From NCBI RefSeq assembly GCF_002453355.1, contig NZ_DKGQ01000022.1:1-64000 (forward strand): a DNA stretch of 64,000 nt, in the 5' to 3' direction. A program made the translations under genes and the position numbers. The notes below the pieces were generated by a model. The model was not told where the DNA came from, searched no databases, and saw only the letters and a list, made by a program, of their open reading frames with translations. Source of the DNA: Psychrobacter sp. UBA6766. GTDB taxonomy: Bacteria > Pseudomonadota > Gammaproteobacteria > Pseudomonadales > Moraxellaceae. Below are positions 18,377 to 28,604 of the stretch, in pieces; positions within the stretch are counted from its first letter, which is position 1; each line of letters opens with the position of its first letter.

Positions 18377-19666
18377 TTACGCATCATACGGATCGCGTAA
18401 TACAATCGTTTCTTCACGGTCAGGACCGGTTGAGATGATATCAACTGGGCAACCAATGAGCGCTTCGATACGTTTAATATATTTTTTAGCGTTTTCTGGT
18501 AGGTCATCATAGCTTGTGATACCAACGGTTGACTCACTCCAGCCTTGCATCGTCTCATACTTAGGCGTGACTGCTTCATAGAACTCTGCATCATGCGCGC
18601 CTGCACATTCTGTTTCAGGCAGGTTATAACCGACGCCGATGAGCAATTCTTCTAGACCGTCTAACACGTCAAGTTTGGTCAAGCAGATACCTGACATAGA
18701 ATTTAGTACCACGGCACGGCGTAACGCTTCGGCATCGAACCAACCACAGCGGCGCGCGCGACCAGTGGTTGCACCAAACTCATGACCAACTTTGGCCAAA
18801 TGTGCGCCAACATCATCAAACAATTCCGTTGGGAAAGGGCCACTGCCAACACGCGTGGTGTAAGCTTTGGTGATACCTAATACATAGTCTAAATACAATG
18901 GACCAATACCCGTACCAGTTGATACGCCGCCCGCGGTGACGCTTGAGCTGGTCACAAACGGATAAGTACCGTGATCGATATCAAGCAATGTACCTTGCGC
19001 ACCTTCGAACATTAAGTTTTTGCCGGCAAGACGTAATTGGTTTAGGTCTTCGGTGACATCGGTAACCATACCTTTGATTTCTTCGCGCCACTCTTGGCAA
19101 AGCTTAAAGGTTTCATCAAAATCAATGGCGTCAACTTTATAATACTGCGTCAGTTGGAAGTTATGATATTCAATTAAGTTACGTAATTTCTCTTCTAAAT
19201 CATCACGGAATAAGTCAGCAAGCTTAATCGCACGGCGCGCAACTTTGTCTTCATAAGCTGGTCCAATACCGCGACCTGTCGTACCAATTTTACCCGTGCC
19301 TCGCTTAGCTTCACGTGCTTGATCAAGCGCAACGTGATAAGGCATAATCAATGGACAGTTTGGTGAAATACGTAGACGCTCACGGACTGGCACATTCTTC
19401 TCTTCTAGGGCCTTCATCTCTTTTAGTAATGCGTCAGGTGCAAGCACCACGCCGTTACCGATAAAGCAGGTCACGCCTTCGCGCAAGATACCTGAAGGAA
19501 TGAGATGTAGGATGGTGGTTTTACCATCGACAACTAGGGTGTGACCGGCATTATGCCCGCCTTGGAAACGTGCAACGGCTGAGGCTTTTTCGGTCAGTAA
19601 ATCAACAATTTTACCTTTACCTTCATCGCCCCATTGGCTACCCAAAACTACGACATTCTTACCCAT
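18377..19666 (-). CDS. purA: Adenylosuccinate synthetase
   Basis: Catalyses the GTP-dependent joining of IMP and aspartate, the first committed step to AMP. The 429-residue protein has the GSQWGDEGKGK P-loop near the N-terminus (about 9-19), the QGGHNAGHT segment, the GTGIGP motif and TTRVGSGPFPTEL. AAGGA precedes the ATG. It has its own strong terminator. hisZ lies upstream in the same direction, 331 bases away with a palindromic repeat between them. Confidence 0.97.
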   Translation of the reverse strand: MGKNVVVLGSQWGDEGKGKIVDLLTEKASAVARFQGGHNAGHTLVVDGKTTILHLIPSGILREGVTCFIGNGVVLAPDALLKEMKALEEKNVPVRERLRISPNCPLIMPYHVALDQAREAKRGTGKIGTTGRGIGPAYEDKVARRAIKLADLFRDDLEEKLRNLIEYHNFQLTQYYKVDAIDFDETFKLCQEWREEIKGMVTDVTEDLNQLRLAGKNLMFEGAQGTLLDIDHGTYPFVTSSSVTAGGVSTGTGIGPLYLDYVLGITKAYTTRVGSGPFPTELFDDVGAHLAKVGHEFGATTGRARRCGWFDAEALRRAVVLNSMSGICLTKLDVLDGLEELLIGVGYNLPETECAGAHDAEFYEAVTPKYETMQGWSESTVGITSYDDLPENAKKYIKRIEALIGCPVDIISTGPDREETIVLRDPYDA

Positions 19667-19997
19667 GATTAATCCTTACCTTTATGTATTGAGGTGTGTG
19701 CAATAACGGTTTAGAACTGAATTTACGCTAAAAAATATGGTTAGAAGACATTCTTTAGCGCCTTAATCATTCAGTCATTTAATGATGTTTCTTGAAATAT
19801 AGTGAATCTTAAATAAAAAGAATACAATTTTTAGGACTGCTACTGGTATAAATTTTCCTTGCTTGCTGTGTGACTTCGTCACTCCAGAGGAGAGGCTACA
19901 CAAAATTTATCCCAGTAGCCCTGTGTTTATTTTATAGTGGATCGACTGTAGATTTTGAATTCAACATATAGCGTTTAAACTTAAATATCTTCTAAGC
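19667..19997. other. Intergenic region between purA and hisZ
   Basis: Contains one copy of the palindromic repeat (19839-19919) and the purA leader. No gene was seen. Confidence 0.5.
19839..19919. repeat. Palindromic dispersed repeat, copy A
   Basis: Termini GCTACTGGTATAAATTTT and, inverted, GCTACTGGGATAAATTTT match at 17 of 18 positions, so the 81-base unit can fold into one long hairpin. The core reads CCTTGCTTGCTGT and AGAGGCTAC. It is followed by a GACTGTA motif. Three related copies occur in this window. The best-conserved palindrome is this copy. Confidence 0.8.
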
Positions 19998-21314
19998 TTA
20001 AACAGTCTCTAGCTGCCACTCATTATCTACAAAGTTTAAACGGTGCGTCATCGCCGCTGGACGGTCATCAAACGTTAGTGGCATGGTGACGCGGTAGCCT
20101 TGCTGACGTAAGCTTGTGACCTGCTGTAATAGCCCCTGCATTTGCACTTGGTCAGTCTCAGCCTGCTTTAATGCCTCATAATCAACCAGTACAATAATTG
20201 GCGACTCAAGCTGCGTATGCGCCAACAAACGGCTGACATCCATACTAAAACCTGTCGCTTCACGTGACTGCTTCGCGCTTAATTGTCCTGTGCTTTGCAT
20301 ACCATCAAAGCGCCCGCCACGTACTAACGGCTGGGTTTCACTATTGATATAGCCGTTAAAGATAATGCCTGTATGATAATGATAGCCAGATAGCTCGGTC
20401 ACATCGATACTGACTGGCGTCTGCCACTGCGTTTCTAAATGTGCTTTTAAACGATGCAACTCATCGACAGCCGTGGCAATGTGCGTGTCTTGCTTGGCAG
20501 TATCTGACAGTGTGTCTAACAGTTTTGCCATATCATGGCCAAAGCGTGCCAATGCGTAAAAATCATTACCCATCGACAATAGCTGACAGACACGTTTTAA
20601 CTCGGGTAAATTCTTATTGGCATAAAGCTGCATCAATTGCTCGGTGTCATTATCCGACAGTTCAGCCAATGCCGCCAAACGCTTAAATATCGCCACGTGA
20701 CCCAAATCGATGTGGAGCGCAGCGCTCATCTCTAGGCTATTAACCATGCTAAACAGCACATCTATGAGCTCAAAATCTGCTGCAAGGTCAGCGCAACCAA
20801 ATATTTCAGCACCGAGCTGAAGCGGCGTACGCGAGCCAAATAGTCCAGAAGGCAGCGTATGAATTACATCGCCGGCGTAGCAATAACGCGCAATTCCGCT
20901 GCCGCCGTGATGGGCGTCTATACGTAAAATCTGCGGCGTAATATCCGCACGCACGCCCATTAAACGACCGGTCAGCTGATCGATAATTTTAAAGGTTTGG
21001 CGTTTTAAATCTTCTGAAGCGTCATTTAATAAAGATTCGGTAAACTCAATCATTGGCGGATTGACCAATTGATAACCATGACTGATAAGCTGCTGAATCA
21101 ATTGATGTCTGAGAACCTCTTGCTTATGGGCATCTTCAAATAGCACATCGACCACCCCGTCAGGTAGCAGCCAGCTGTTATTGGCAACGTCACTGGCAAA
21201 GTTGCTGAGATATGGCAGACCATTAGCGGCAGCACGGTTATCAGCAGGCTGAGTCGCCGCTTGATTTGAAGAATTTGACAGGGCAGGTTTTGCAAAATCA
21301 GAACTGACAGACAC
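19998..21314 (-). CDS. hisZ: ATP phosphoribosyltransferase regulatory subunit HisZ
   Basis: A histidyl-tRNA-synthetase paralogue that activates short-form HisG in the first step of histidine synthesis. The 438-residue protein resembles the class II catalytic core (LPDGVVDVLFEDA start, RADITPQILRID) and ends without the HisRS anticodon domain. VRGGRFDGM corresponds to a HisRS motif. The frame opens at a GTG supported by AAGGA. hisG is not in the window. The pairing with purA downstream is common in related bacteria. Confidence 0.93.
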   Translation of the reverse strand: MSVSSDFAKPALSNSSNQAATQPADNRAAANGLPYLSNFASDVANNSWLLPDGVVDVLFEDAHKQEVLRHQLIQQLISHGYQLVNPPMIEFTESLLNDASEDLKRQTFKIIDQLTGRLMGVRADITPQILRIDAHHGGSGIARYCYAGDVIHTLPSGLFGSRTPLQLGAEIFGCADLAADFELIDVLFSMVNSLEMSAALHIDLGHVAIFKRLAALAELSDNDTEQLMQLYANKNLPELKRVCQLLSMGNDFYALARFGHDMAKLLDTLSDTAKQDTHIATAVDELHRLKAHLETQWQTPVSIDVTELSGYHYHTGIIFNGYINSETQPLVRGGRFDGMQSTGQLSAKQSREATGFSMDVSRLLAHTQLESPIIVLVDYEALKQAETDQVQMQGLLQQVTSLRQQGYRVTMPLTFDDRPAAMTHRLNFVDNEWQLETV

Positions 21315-21953
21315 AATGAATCCTTGTTTGGCGTAGCGCTTACCAAAAACGCGTGCCTGATGCGGTACTAAAAGTTATATTTACAGTGGCAGGGATGTAA
21401 GGCGTTTTGTATTTTTGACGCGCAACATCACTGACCCAATTATCTATAAGCAAACTAGGTGACCGCAAAAGGTGAGTAATAAGTATAAGTTAGGATGATA
21501 AGACGAGTATCTTTATGCGCTAAAATTTATGCGATAGAAAACTATGATAAATAATCAAGGCACTTTATGCTTTAGTTTAGCATAGCAGTCAAGCTTCGCC
21601 TAGTGACAATTGACCCCAATTGCCATCTATTATTTTTCATACTATCGTCGATGCTAAATAAAATGCATACATTGTTTATTAACGCGAGACTGGTATAAAG
21701 TTTTCTGGCTTGCTGTACCTACGCCGACAGAGGCTGCAAAAAATTCCTTCCAGCCTCGCTGTATTTTTTTACATTAGACCGACTATAAATAGCTCGCAAA
21801 CTAATTACCTCTTAAATTCGTTACTTATCAAGCCAGATAGCCGTCTAATAAACCGTATGCAAACCGTTTAAAGCGTTTGCTGTCTGTTGCTTGATAACGC
21901 CTTAACGCTCGACTCATGTTACACTAGATCTTATTTTTATTTCGGAAAGTCTT
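21315..21953. other. Intergenic region, divergent promoters
   Basis: A 639-base gap between the divergent hisZ and DUF2237 genes, holding repeat copy B (21684-21759) and presumably promoters for both genes. No reading frame of note was seen. Confidence 0.5.
21684..21759. repeat. Palindromic dispersed repeat, copy B
   Basis: Imperfect palindrome with ends GCGAGACTGG and CCAGCCTCGC and the family core GGCTTGCTGT and AGAGGCTGC. A run of T follows, then GACCGACTATAAA, a flank similar to that of copies A and C. Confidence 0.75.
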
Positions 21954-22343
21954 ATGTCATCTGATTACCATCCAAATCCTGCTATTAACCAAACCAACGT
22001 CCTTGGCACTGCCCTTGCCAGCTGTTGTTTTGACCCTATTACCGGCTATTATCGCAATGGCTTTTGTCATACAGGCAACCATGACGTTGGTCAACATACC
22101 GTTTGTGCCAAAATGACCAGTGAATTTTTAAACTTTTCAGCCAGTCGCGGCAATGATTTAATCACGCCGCTGCCTGAATACGGTTTTGCTGGTCTACAGC
22201 CTGGTGATTATTGGTGTATCTGTGCGCTACGCTGGGTTGAAGCATTGGACTTTGACATTGCCCCGCAAATAAAGCTCGAAGCCTGTCACGAAAGCTTATT
22301 GAGTTTGGTTGATATTGAAACGCTAAAACGCTTTGCCCTGTAA
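21954..22343 (+). CDS. DUF2237 family protein
   Basis: A 129-residue cytoplasmic protein of a widespread uncharacterised family, recognisable by NVLGTALASCC, DPITGYYRNGFC and PGDYWCICALRW. It holds seven cysteines in conserved-looking contexts, which could bind a metal or act in redox chemistry, but no function is established. GGAAAG precedes the ATG. corA follows 118 bases downstream on the same strand. Confidence 0.88.
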   Translation: MSSDYHPNPAINQTNVLGTALASCCFDPITGYYRNGFCHTGNHDVGQHTVCAKMTSEFLNFSASRGNDLITPLPEYGFAGLQPGDYWCICALRWVEALDFDIAPQIKLEACHESLLSLVDIETLKRFAL

Positions 22344-22461
22344 AGCATTGAAATGCAAGGCACTGTAATTTGCAGAAAAAAATTATTTTAGTCGCGTGTC
22401 ATAATCTATTTTGATTAATATTTATTTTATTTGATATTAACTTCAGACTAAAGGAGAGGGT

Positions 22462-23685
22462 ATGAACCAAGATGATGACCTGATTGTCAAACCGACAACG
22501 CGTATCACACCTGACTCTAATGTCAGCCTTATCGGCGCCAGCATGGCCGATGAGCGCTCTTATTTAGACAATTACGATAGCTATGACAGCTATATTTATG
22601 GCGACGCGGATGCGACGGTAGAGGATACGATTGAGACGATGACCGTCTATGATCCCGACTCTGAACGCTATGAGGATATCGACTTATCCAGCGATGACGA
22701 AGTGGTCAATTGCTACGCCTACTCGCGTAAAACGGGCGAAAAAACCAGTAAAATTGGCCTAAATGATGTTAGTCGCGCTTTAAGTAATAGCGGTCAATTT
22801 ATCTGGCTTGGTCTTTATGACCCAAGTTTAGAGACCATGGTAAAAGTCAGAGATGCTTTTGAGCTGCACGAATTGGCAATTGAAGATGCCTTTGCTGATC
22901 ATCAGCGCGCCAAGGTTGAGAACTACGATAATGATATGATATTCGTGGTGCTGCGAACTGCCAAGCTTGAAGACAATGTCATTCGTTATGGCACCACCGC
23001 AATATTTATGGGCAAAAATTATCTGATCACGATTCGTAATGGTCCGTCGAACTCTTATGCACCCGTACGCGAACACTGCCATCGGCGACCAGAAAAACTT
23101 CGCATGGGACCTATTTTTGTCCTGCATGCCATTCTCGATTTTATCGTCGATAACTATATGCCGATTACCGATCGCTTGGGCAGTTATTTACGTGAGCAAG
23201 AGCGCAATATTTTCACTTATGAGTTTAATAAAGAGACGCTAAAAAACCTGTATGAATTAAAATCGCAGCTGGTACACATGCGTGCGGTGATTTTGCCCAT
23301 GCAAGATATTTGTAGTTACTTTATCAATCACGATAAAAGTGACTTAATATCACCATTTTCTCACGCTGCTAAACCCTATTTCCGCGATGTCAATGACCAT
23401 TTATTGCATTCTTTAGATGCGATTAATGGCTTAAATGAAATGCTTAGCGTGGTGATGAATACTTACCTCGCTATGGTCAATATGGGACAGAACGAAGTCG
23501 TTCGTAAGCTCGCCGCTTGGGCTGGTATCTTAGCCGTTCCGACAGCGATTGCAGGGATTTATGGAATGAACTTTGACTTTATGCCAGAGCTACATTGGGA
23601 ATATTCTTACCTTGTTATTATGGCAGTCATCCTTTCTTTGTGCAGCTTTTTATATCTCAACTTTAAGCGACTTAAATGGTTATAA
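22462..23685 (+). CDS. corA: CorA-type magnesium/cobalt transporter
   Basis: A divalent-cation channel of the inner membrane. The 407-residue protein has a large cytoplasmic domain, a long helix, and two C-terminal transmembrane helices; the first ends in the signature YGMNF and a short loop (MPELHWEYSY) links it to the second. An acidic, Tyr- and Asp-rich N-terminal extension of roughly 85 residues precedes the usual CorA fold. The extension is unusual in length and might be regulatory. A strong AAGGAGAGGG site precedes the ATG. Which cation is carried cannot be told from sequence. Confidence 0.92.
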   Translation: MNQDDDLIVKPTTRITPDSNVSLIGASMADERSYLDNYDSYDSYIYGDADATVEDTIETMTVYDPDSERYEDIDLSSDDEVVNCYAYSRKTGEKTSKIGLNDVSRALSNSGQFIWLGLYDPSLETMVKVRDAFELHELAIEDAFADHQRAKVENYDNDMIFVVLRTAKLEDNVIRYGTTAIFMGKNYLITIRNGPSNSYAPVREHCHRRPEKLRMGPIFVLHAILDFIVDNYMPITDRLGSYLREQERNIFTYEFNKETLKNLYELKSQLVHMRAVILPMQDICSYFINHDKSDLISPFSHAAKPYFRDVNDHLLHSLDAINGLNEMLSVVMNTYLAMVNMGQNEVVRKLAAWAGILAVPTAIAGIYGMNFDFMPELHWEYSYLVIMAVILSLCSFLYLNFKRLKWL

Positions 23686-23702
23686 GACAAGTTTTGAACA
23701 TA

Positions 23703-23732
23703 AAAAAAGGGCTTTCATTTGAAGCCCTTTTA
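23703..23732. terminator. Bidirectional terminator between corA and folD
   Basis: The stem AAAAGGGCTTT / GAAGCCCTTTT with a short loop has A and T runs on both sides. It sits between the convergent corA and folD genes. Confidence 0.85.
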
Positions 23733-23772
23733 AATAAAATTTAACTACTTTCATTTAAACTCTATTAACGGT

Positions 23773-24666
23773 TTACATATTATAACCAGCAGCTTTTTCC
23801 GCCGCATCAACCGTTTGGCGAATTAGGGTATTAATGGTCATGGGGCCAACGCCGCCCGGAACTGGTGTATAAGCACTGGCAATATTTTCCACACCTTGCA
23901 ATTCAATATCACCGACGCCGCCATTATCCGTTGGATGGAAACCTGCATCGATAACCACCGCGCCTTCTTTAATCCAATCGGCTTTGATCAGCTCAGGTAC
24001 ACCCACTGCCCCAACCACGATATCAGCACGCTTAGTATGTGACTCTAGATCTTGCGTTCGTGAGTGGCAAATCGTCACCGTACAGTTGGCATTTAACAAC
24101 ATCATCGCCATTGGCTTACCCAAGATAGCACTGCGACCAACGACCACCGCCTCTTTGCCTGCCAGCTCAATATTATAATGCTCTAATAAATGCATGATAC
24201 CTTGCGGCGTACATGAGCCGTAAGCAGATTGCTGCATCGCCATACGACCAAAGCCAAGAGAGGTCACGCCATCGACGTCTTTTGCTAAGTCAATCTGCTC
24301 AAAACAAGCACGCTCATCGATATGGGCAGGAACTGGATGCTGAAGCAAGATACCATGGACGTCTGGATTATTATTCAGCTCGTCTATTTTTGCCATCAGC
24401 TCTTCGGTCGTTGTCGCACTTGGCATCTCAACACGGATAGAGTCCATGCCGACACGCTTACAAGCGTTGCCTTTCATACGAACATAAGTTGCAGAAGCAG
24501 GATCGTCACCGACTAATATCGTCGCTAGGCTTGGGGTGCGTCCGGTCTTAGCTTTGATAGCGTCTACACGCGTTCTCAGTTGCTGTTCTATTTGTTTAGC
24601 AAGTGCTTTACCATCCAAAACGGTAGCAGATCCTTGGGCAGTTGACGTAATAGACGCAATTGACAT
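23773..24666 (-). CDS. folD: Bifunctional methylene-THF dehydrogenase/cyclohydrolase
   Basis: Interconverts 5,10-methylene-THF and 10-formyl-THF in the cytoplasm. The 297-residue protein has the YVRMKGNACKRVGM segment with the catalytic Lys, the QHPVPAH motif, GRSAILGKPMA for NADP binding, and the PVPGGVGPMT C-terminal signature. GGAG precedes the ATG. It is the last conserved chromosomal gene before the polysaccharide locus and so marks the likely left boundary. Confidence 0.97.
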   Translation of the reverse strand: MSIASITSTAQGSATVLDGKALAKQIEQQLRTRVDAIKAKTGRTPSLATILVGDDPASATYVRMKGNACKRVGMDSIRVEMPSATTTEELMAKIDELNNNPDVHGILLQHPVPAHIDERACFEQIDLAKDVDGVTSLGFGRMAMQQSAYGSCTPQGIMHLLEHYNIELAGKEAVVVGRSAILGKPMAMMLLNANCTVTICHSRTQDLESHTKRADIVVGAVGVPELIKADWIKEGAVVIDAGFHPTDNGGVGDIELQGVENIASAYTPVPGGVGPMTINTLIRQTVDAAEKAAGYNM

Positions 24667-24949
24667 AGTAACTCCAATAAAGGGTGCGATAAAAAAATAG
24701 GGTACGATAAAAAATGAAGACAGCGCCTGCAGTGTTTTTGCATGCCTGTCTTATGCGCAGTCAATTCTTTTTGACTGTTAATTGAGACTGATATTGTACC
24801 TGTCTGGGCTAAAAAATCCTAGCGCACTTTAAAGAGCCAGCGATAAAGAGCTAATGATACAACCATTTCTATAAGTGGGGAATAATTTATATAAGCGAAT
24901 ACACTTTTAATAAAGCATGATACTTATCCCTCTTATTTTTAATACTGAA

Positions 24950-25639
24950 CTATACATGGGTATTACGCTTTGAAAAATGCCTATTTAGATAACGACGGCT
25001 TAACAAGCTTCTCCTAACACTGGCGTTAATGACTTTATAACTTCGTCGCTTATTACCCGTAAATCGGCTCATTGTCGCTTCTCCCTCGGCACAAATACCC
25101 TGCCTTGTAATAACAATCCTCGCTGTTTTAAATAATATTTGAATATCTAACCACAGTGATCGATTATAAACATACCAAATATCCAGCTCAAAGCGTTTTT
25201 CCCAACTGATGTTATTACGACCATTGACTTGCGCGTGACCAGTGACACCTGGGTGAACTAAGTGTCTCTTAAACTGCTCTTCACTATATAGTGGCAAATA
25301 CTCCATAAGCTGAGGACGCGGCCCTACTATACTCATTTCACCTTTGAGCACATTCCATAGTTGAGGTAACTCATCGAGACTACTCGCTCGAAGTTGCTTA
25401 CCAAACTCTGTCAGACGATATTCATCAGGCAAGAGATTACCTTCAGAATCTTTCTCATCACTCATTGTCCGAAATTTAATAATCTTAAATGTTTTACCAT
25501 TGAGGCCGGACCGAGCTTGACGAAATAACACAGGTGCACCAAAATTTTTCCTAACTTTGTATGCCACCAAGATAAAAATAGGCAGCAATAAAATCGAGGC
25601 CACTAGAGCAATGCTCACGTCGAATATCCTTTTACGCAT
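24950..25639 (-). CDS. Initiating sugar-1-phosphate transferase (PglC/WcaJ type)
   Basis: Transfers a phosphosugar from a UDP-sugar to undecaprenyl phosphate at the inner membrane, starting repeat-unit assembly. The 229-residue protein is the short monotopic form: one N-terminal membrane hairpin (about 6-26), then KIIKFRTM, SSLDELPQLWNVLKGEMS with the catalytic Asp-Glu pair, and VGPRP. AGGAGG precedes the ATG. The length fits PglC/ItrA-type enzymes acting on N-acetylated 6-deoxy or amino sugars, but the substrate is inferred. A basic C-terminal tail of about 30 residues is extra. It is the last gene of the locus. Confidence 0.92.
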   Translation of the reverse strand: MRKRIFDVSIALVASILLLPIFILVAYKVRKNFGAPVLFRQARSGLNGKTFKIIKFRTMSDEKDSEGNLLPDEYRLTEFGKQLRASSLDELPQLWNVLKGEMSIVGPRPQLMEYLPLYSEEQFKRHLVHPGVTGHAQVNGRNNISWEKRFELDIWYVYNRSLWLDIQILFKTARIVITRQGICAEGEATMSRFTGNKRRSYKVINASVRRSLLSRRYLNRHFSKRNTHV

Positions 25640-25826
25640 TTTAAACCTCCTATGTAGAGCAGTTCACGATATACCCAAACCTATAATGCTTTTCCTCTAT
25701 ATAATAAATATTAAATATATAAATTCTTGCAAACGAATGTATTAGATAAAGTAACTTCCAAGATAGAAATAATTAGACTATGTATTCCCTAAAACAATGA
25801 TTAAGAGATATATTTCGATATAAAAT

Positions 25827-26981
25827 CTAACCTAAACCCATCTCCATTATCATATGAGCGTTTACCTTTTTAACATCATACTTATCGACCGCAATACCTC
25901 TAGAGGCCGACCCCATTTGTTCATAAAGATTTGGATACTCTATGAACTGACGCATGGCATCTATTAACTCAGTAACGGCTTGGACGGGAACTAAATAACC
26001 ATTTATACCAGTGGTTACCGTCTCCCTACACCCAGGCGCATCCGTCGTAATGATAGCCCGTCCCATTGACATGGCCTCTAGCACAGAGCGTGATGTGCCC
26101 TCGCGATAAGACGGCAATACATATACTGAACTGGCCGCTATAGCAGGACGAACATCTTTAAGCTGACCCCAATAGATAATGTCACCATTTGCTATCCATT
26201 GATCCAACTGTGCTTGCTCAATAGCTGCTGGGTTTTCATCTATTGAGCCTACTAGATGAAATTCGGCATCAGAATATTCTCTCTTTATCTGTTTAGATGC
26301 TTCAACATATTCCACTATTCCTTTATCTTTGAGCAGTCTAGCGATCAACAAAAAAGAAGGTTTGACGTTACCTGACTCATTTCTAGGTAATGGAAATACA
26401 TTGAAGTCATTTAAATCTACCCCTGAACCGTTTACCACTACTGTTGGAAGGTTTGACTGAACAATATTTAGTTTTTTTAATAAATTTAAGTCATCATTGT
26501 TTTGAAAAAACACCTTAGAAGACTTTGCTAATGCTTGTTGGTAAAGTGCATGTACAAATTTTTGTAAAATGCCACGCTTGTTGGTTTCTTCTACTTGCTG
26601 AAAGGTATAACCCAATCCTGATATCAACACAAAACGATAGGGTACTCTTGCCAGCCATGCCGCTAATGTCCCGTACACTATAGGCTTTATAGTGTAAGAG
26701 AGTATATATTCTGGTTTAATGCTATTTAATAGCTGATAACTATGAATAAAGGTCTTTATATCTTTAACCGGATTCGTTCCGGTTCTTTGCATAGCAATCT
26801 GATGAATATGATATCCACGATTTATAAGCTCATTATGGTCTACAGTATATTTCTCTAAATCAGGAGAAACGACATGTATCTCATAGCCTAGTTGAGCAAC
26901 GGACTCCAAAAGCTTACCTCTAAAATTCAATACATGAGGCAAATAGTTAGAAAATATTAGAAACCTTTTTCTCTTAGGCAT
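25827..26981 (-). CDS. GT4 family glycosyltransferase
   Basis: A cytoplasmic GT-B transferase of the PglA-like group, likely to add the second sugar to the lipid-linked unit. The 384 residues show an N-terminal FSNYLPHVLNFRGKLL segment, GSGVDLNDF, the LLIARLLKDKGI nucleotide-binding motif and the EGTSRSVLEAMSMGRAIITTDAPG signature with the conserved E-x7-E. It lies directly upstream of the PglC-type gene with a gap of about 190 bases. Donor and acceptor cannot be read from sequence. Confidence 0.88.
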   Translation of the reverse strand: MPKRKRFLIFSNYLPHVLNFRGKLLESVAQLGYEIHVVSPDLEKYTVDHNELINRGYHIHQIAMQRTGTNPVKDIKTFIHSYQLLNSIKPEYILSYTIKPIVYGTLAAWLARVPYRFVLISGLGYTFQQVEETNKRGILQKFVHALYQQALAKSSKVFFQNNDDLNLLKKLNIVQSNLPTVVVNGSGVDLNDFNVFPLPRNESGNVKPSFLLIARLLKDKGIVEYVEASKQIKREYSDAEFHLVGSIDENPAAIEQAQLDQWIANGDIIYWGQLKDVRPAIAASSVYVLPSYREGTSRSVLEAMSMGRAIITTDAPGCRETVTTGINGYLVPVQAVTELIDAMRQFIEYPNLYEQMGSASRGIAVDKYDVKKVNAHMIMEMGLG

Positions 26982-27181
26982 GATTTTTCAACTTAGTTAT
27001 TTAAATCGTATAAAGAGAATAGCTATAAATATGACTATTAATACTGCAAACTAAAATTCGACTCAAATTATATTCTTATATTCACATATATAAATATAAT
27101 ATAGACAATATTTCTGAGCATTACAATAGAAGGACATAAATAATTTATATTTATACCTTTAAGAGAGATTGTTAAGAATTT

Positions 27182-28378
27182 TTACTGATTGATTTTAGGG
27201 AGTGGAGAATTATTTGGAAGCTCTTGATTAGAACGCTCTTTATTAGAAAGTAATGTGCGAATGTCGCAGTCAGCACATACGAACAGGACATATATCATAA
27301 CGAATGGATATCTATAACGAACCGCTGTTCCATAATTAAATACCACTAAGCCATATACAGACATGGATAAAGCCATAAATAGCAACCAAAAAGCAAGATT
27401 ATCAGGGCTTTTCAACCACGCTTTACGAGTTATCAAAAACAAAATGGCAAGTACAAATAAATTCTCAAATGACTGAATCAAAGGTAGAAAGCCGCTCGCT
27501 TCCCACAAAAACGGTTTAGACAAGAAGTAAACACCCGACGTCAAACCTTCAACGACAAACTCTCCTGCTCCAGAAATAAGCATAATTTCTTCCGCTTTGC
27601 CGCCATCTTCTACAAACATAGCCGCCCTAAAATGATTAATTTGAGGGATAGCTATCGGAGCAGCAAGCAGCAATCCAGCCAGACTAATTAGGCTTATAGT
27701 TACCGCTTTTGCTAACCCCATGCCCTTTTTGGCCACATTGAAAATAAAATACATTAGAACAATAGGACCTAAAATAAAAAAGTTCTGGAATTTAATTAAG
27801 TATAAAGGAGTAATAAATAAAATACTTTTAAAGATCTTAGACTCACGCGCATAGACAACCGTTAGCACCATAAAAAATAAAATCAGAGTTTCTCGCAAGC
27901 TTAGCGCTGTGTATAGAGCCATGCTTGGAAACAAGAGGTAAAACCATATTGATACTTTTGTGAAAATGTTTTTGACATACAAAACGAAGAACAAAATGAT
28001 ATAGAGAAAAGTATTATAGAATCCTAAACTAATAGGAGAAACTGGCGCTGGAAATGGCAACAATGCGAGCATAGCACTGGCTTGAAAGACATTGTCACCC
28101 CCTATTAATGCCTCGACCAATCCTAGTTCTCCAGATCTTATCGCATTCACGCCTTCCCAGTATCTAAACTGATCGCCCATGTATGACGTACTGAACATTA
28201 CGTCATTTAGAACAAAAGGCAGCAAACAATGTAAAGCAAGAACTACTTGATAGTTAGAGGGAACCTTAAACTTGTATCCAACAATAACAATTAGCAACAC
28301 GCATATCAGCAGACTAGGTAACTCAAAAAGTCTGGTCCCTAAAAATCCATACGTATAAATCCAACTTAGGTCTGACAT
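27182..28378 (-). CDS. Wzy-like polysaccharide polymerase
   Basis: A 398-residue membrane protein with about ten hydrophobic segments and a long periplasmic loop, the usual outline of an O-antigen/capsule polymerase. The best clue is FPSMALYTALSLRETLILFFM (about 150-170), a motif seen in one group of Wzy-like proteins. The loop includes FNYGTAVRYRYPF near the C-terminus. Wzy proteins diverge strongly, so identification rests on topology, this motif and locus position. It is the only polymerase candidate in the window. Confidence 0.75.
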   Translation of the reverse strand: MSDLSWIYTYGFLGTRLFELPSLLICVLLIVIVGYKFKVPSNYQVVLALHCLLPFVLNDVMFSTSYMGDQFRYWEGVNAIRSGELGLVEALIGGDNVFQASAMLALLPFPAPVSPISLGFYNTFLYIILFFVLYVKNIFTKVSIWFYLLFPSMALYTALSLRETLILFFMVLTVVYARESKIFKSILFITPLYLIKFQNFFILGPIVLMYFIFNVAKKGMGLAKAVTISLISLAGLLLAAPIAIPQINHFRAAMFVEDGGKAEEIMLISGAGEFVVEGLTSGVYFLSKPFLWEASGFLPLIQSFENLFVLAILFLITRKAWLKSPDNLAFWLLFMALSMSVYGLVVFNYGTAVRYRYPFVMIYVLFVCADCDIRTLLSNKERSNQELPNNSPLPKINQ

Positions 28379-28604
28379 TAGTTTGTCTCAATATTTTTAA
28401 TAAAAAATTCAAATGACATGTCTGTTTTGGCTATTATCAAAGATAATATTGTGATTAGCCTATTGGAACATTCTATTTAACCTACTGGCTTTATACGGCT
28501 ATGTTTTAAAAGGTATCCTGCTGATTGTAGTCTAATAACTATTTATATTCAAAATAATAAATATATTTATAATTTTGCTCTCTATATGAATCATTCCATA
28601 TCAA

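Noticed and set aside
19998..21314. A second histidyl-tRNA synthetase
   Set aside because: It lacks the anticodon-binding domain and fits HisZ, the regulatory paralogue; hisS is the separate gene at 9136-10437.
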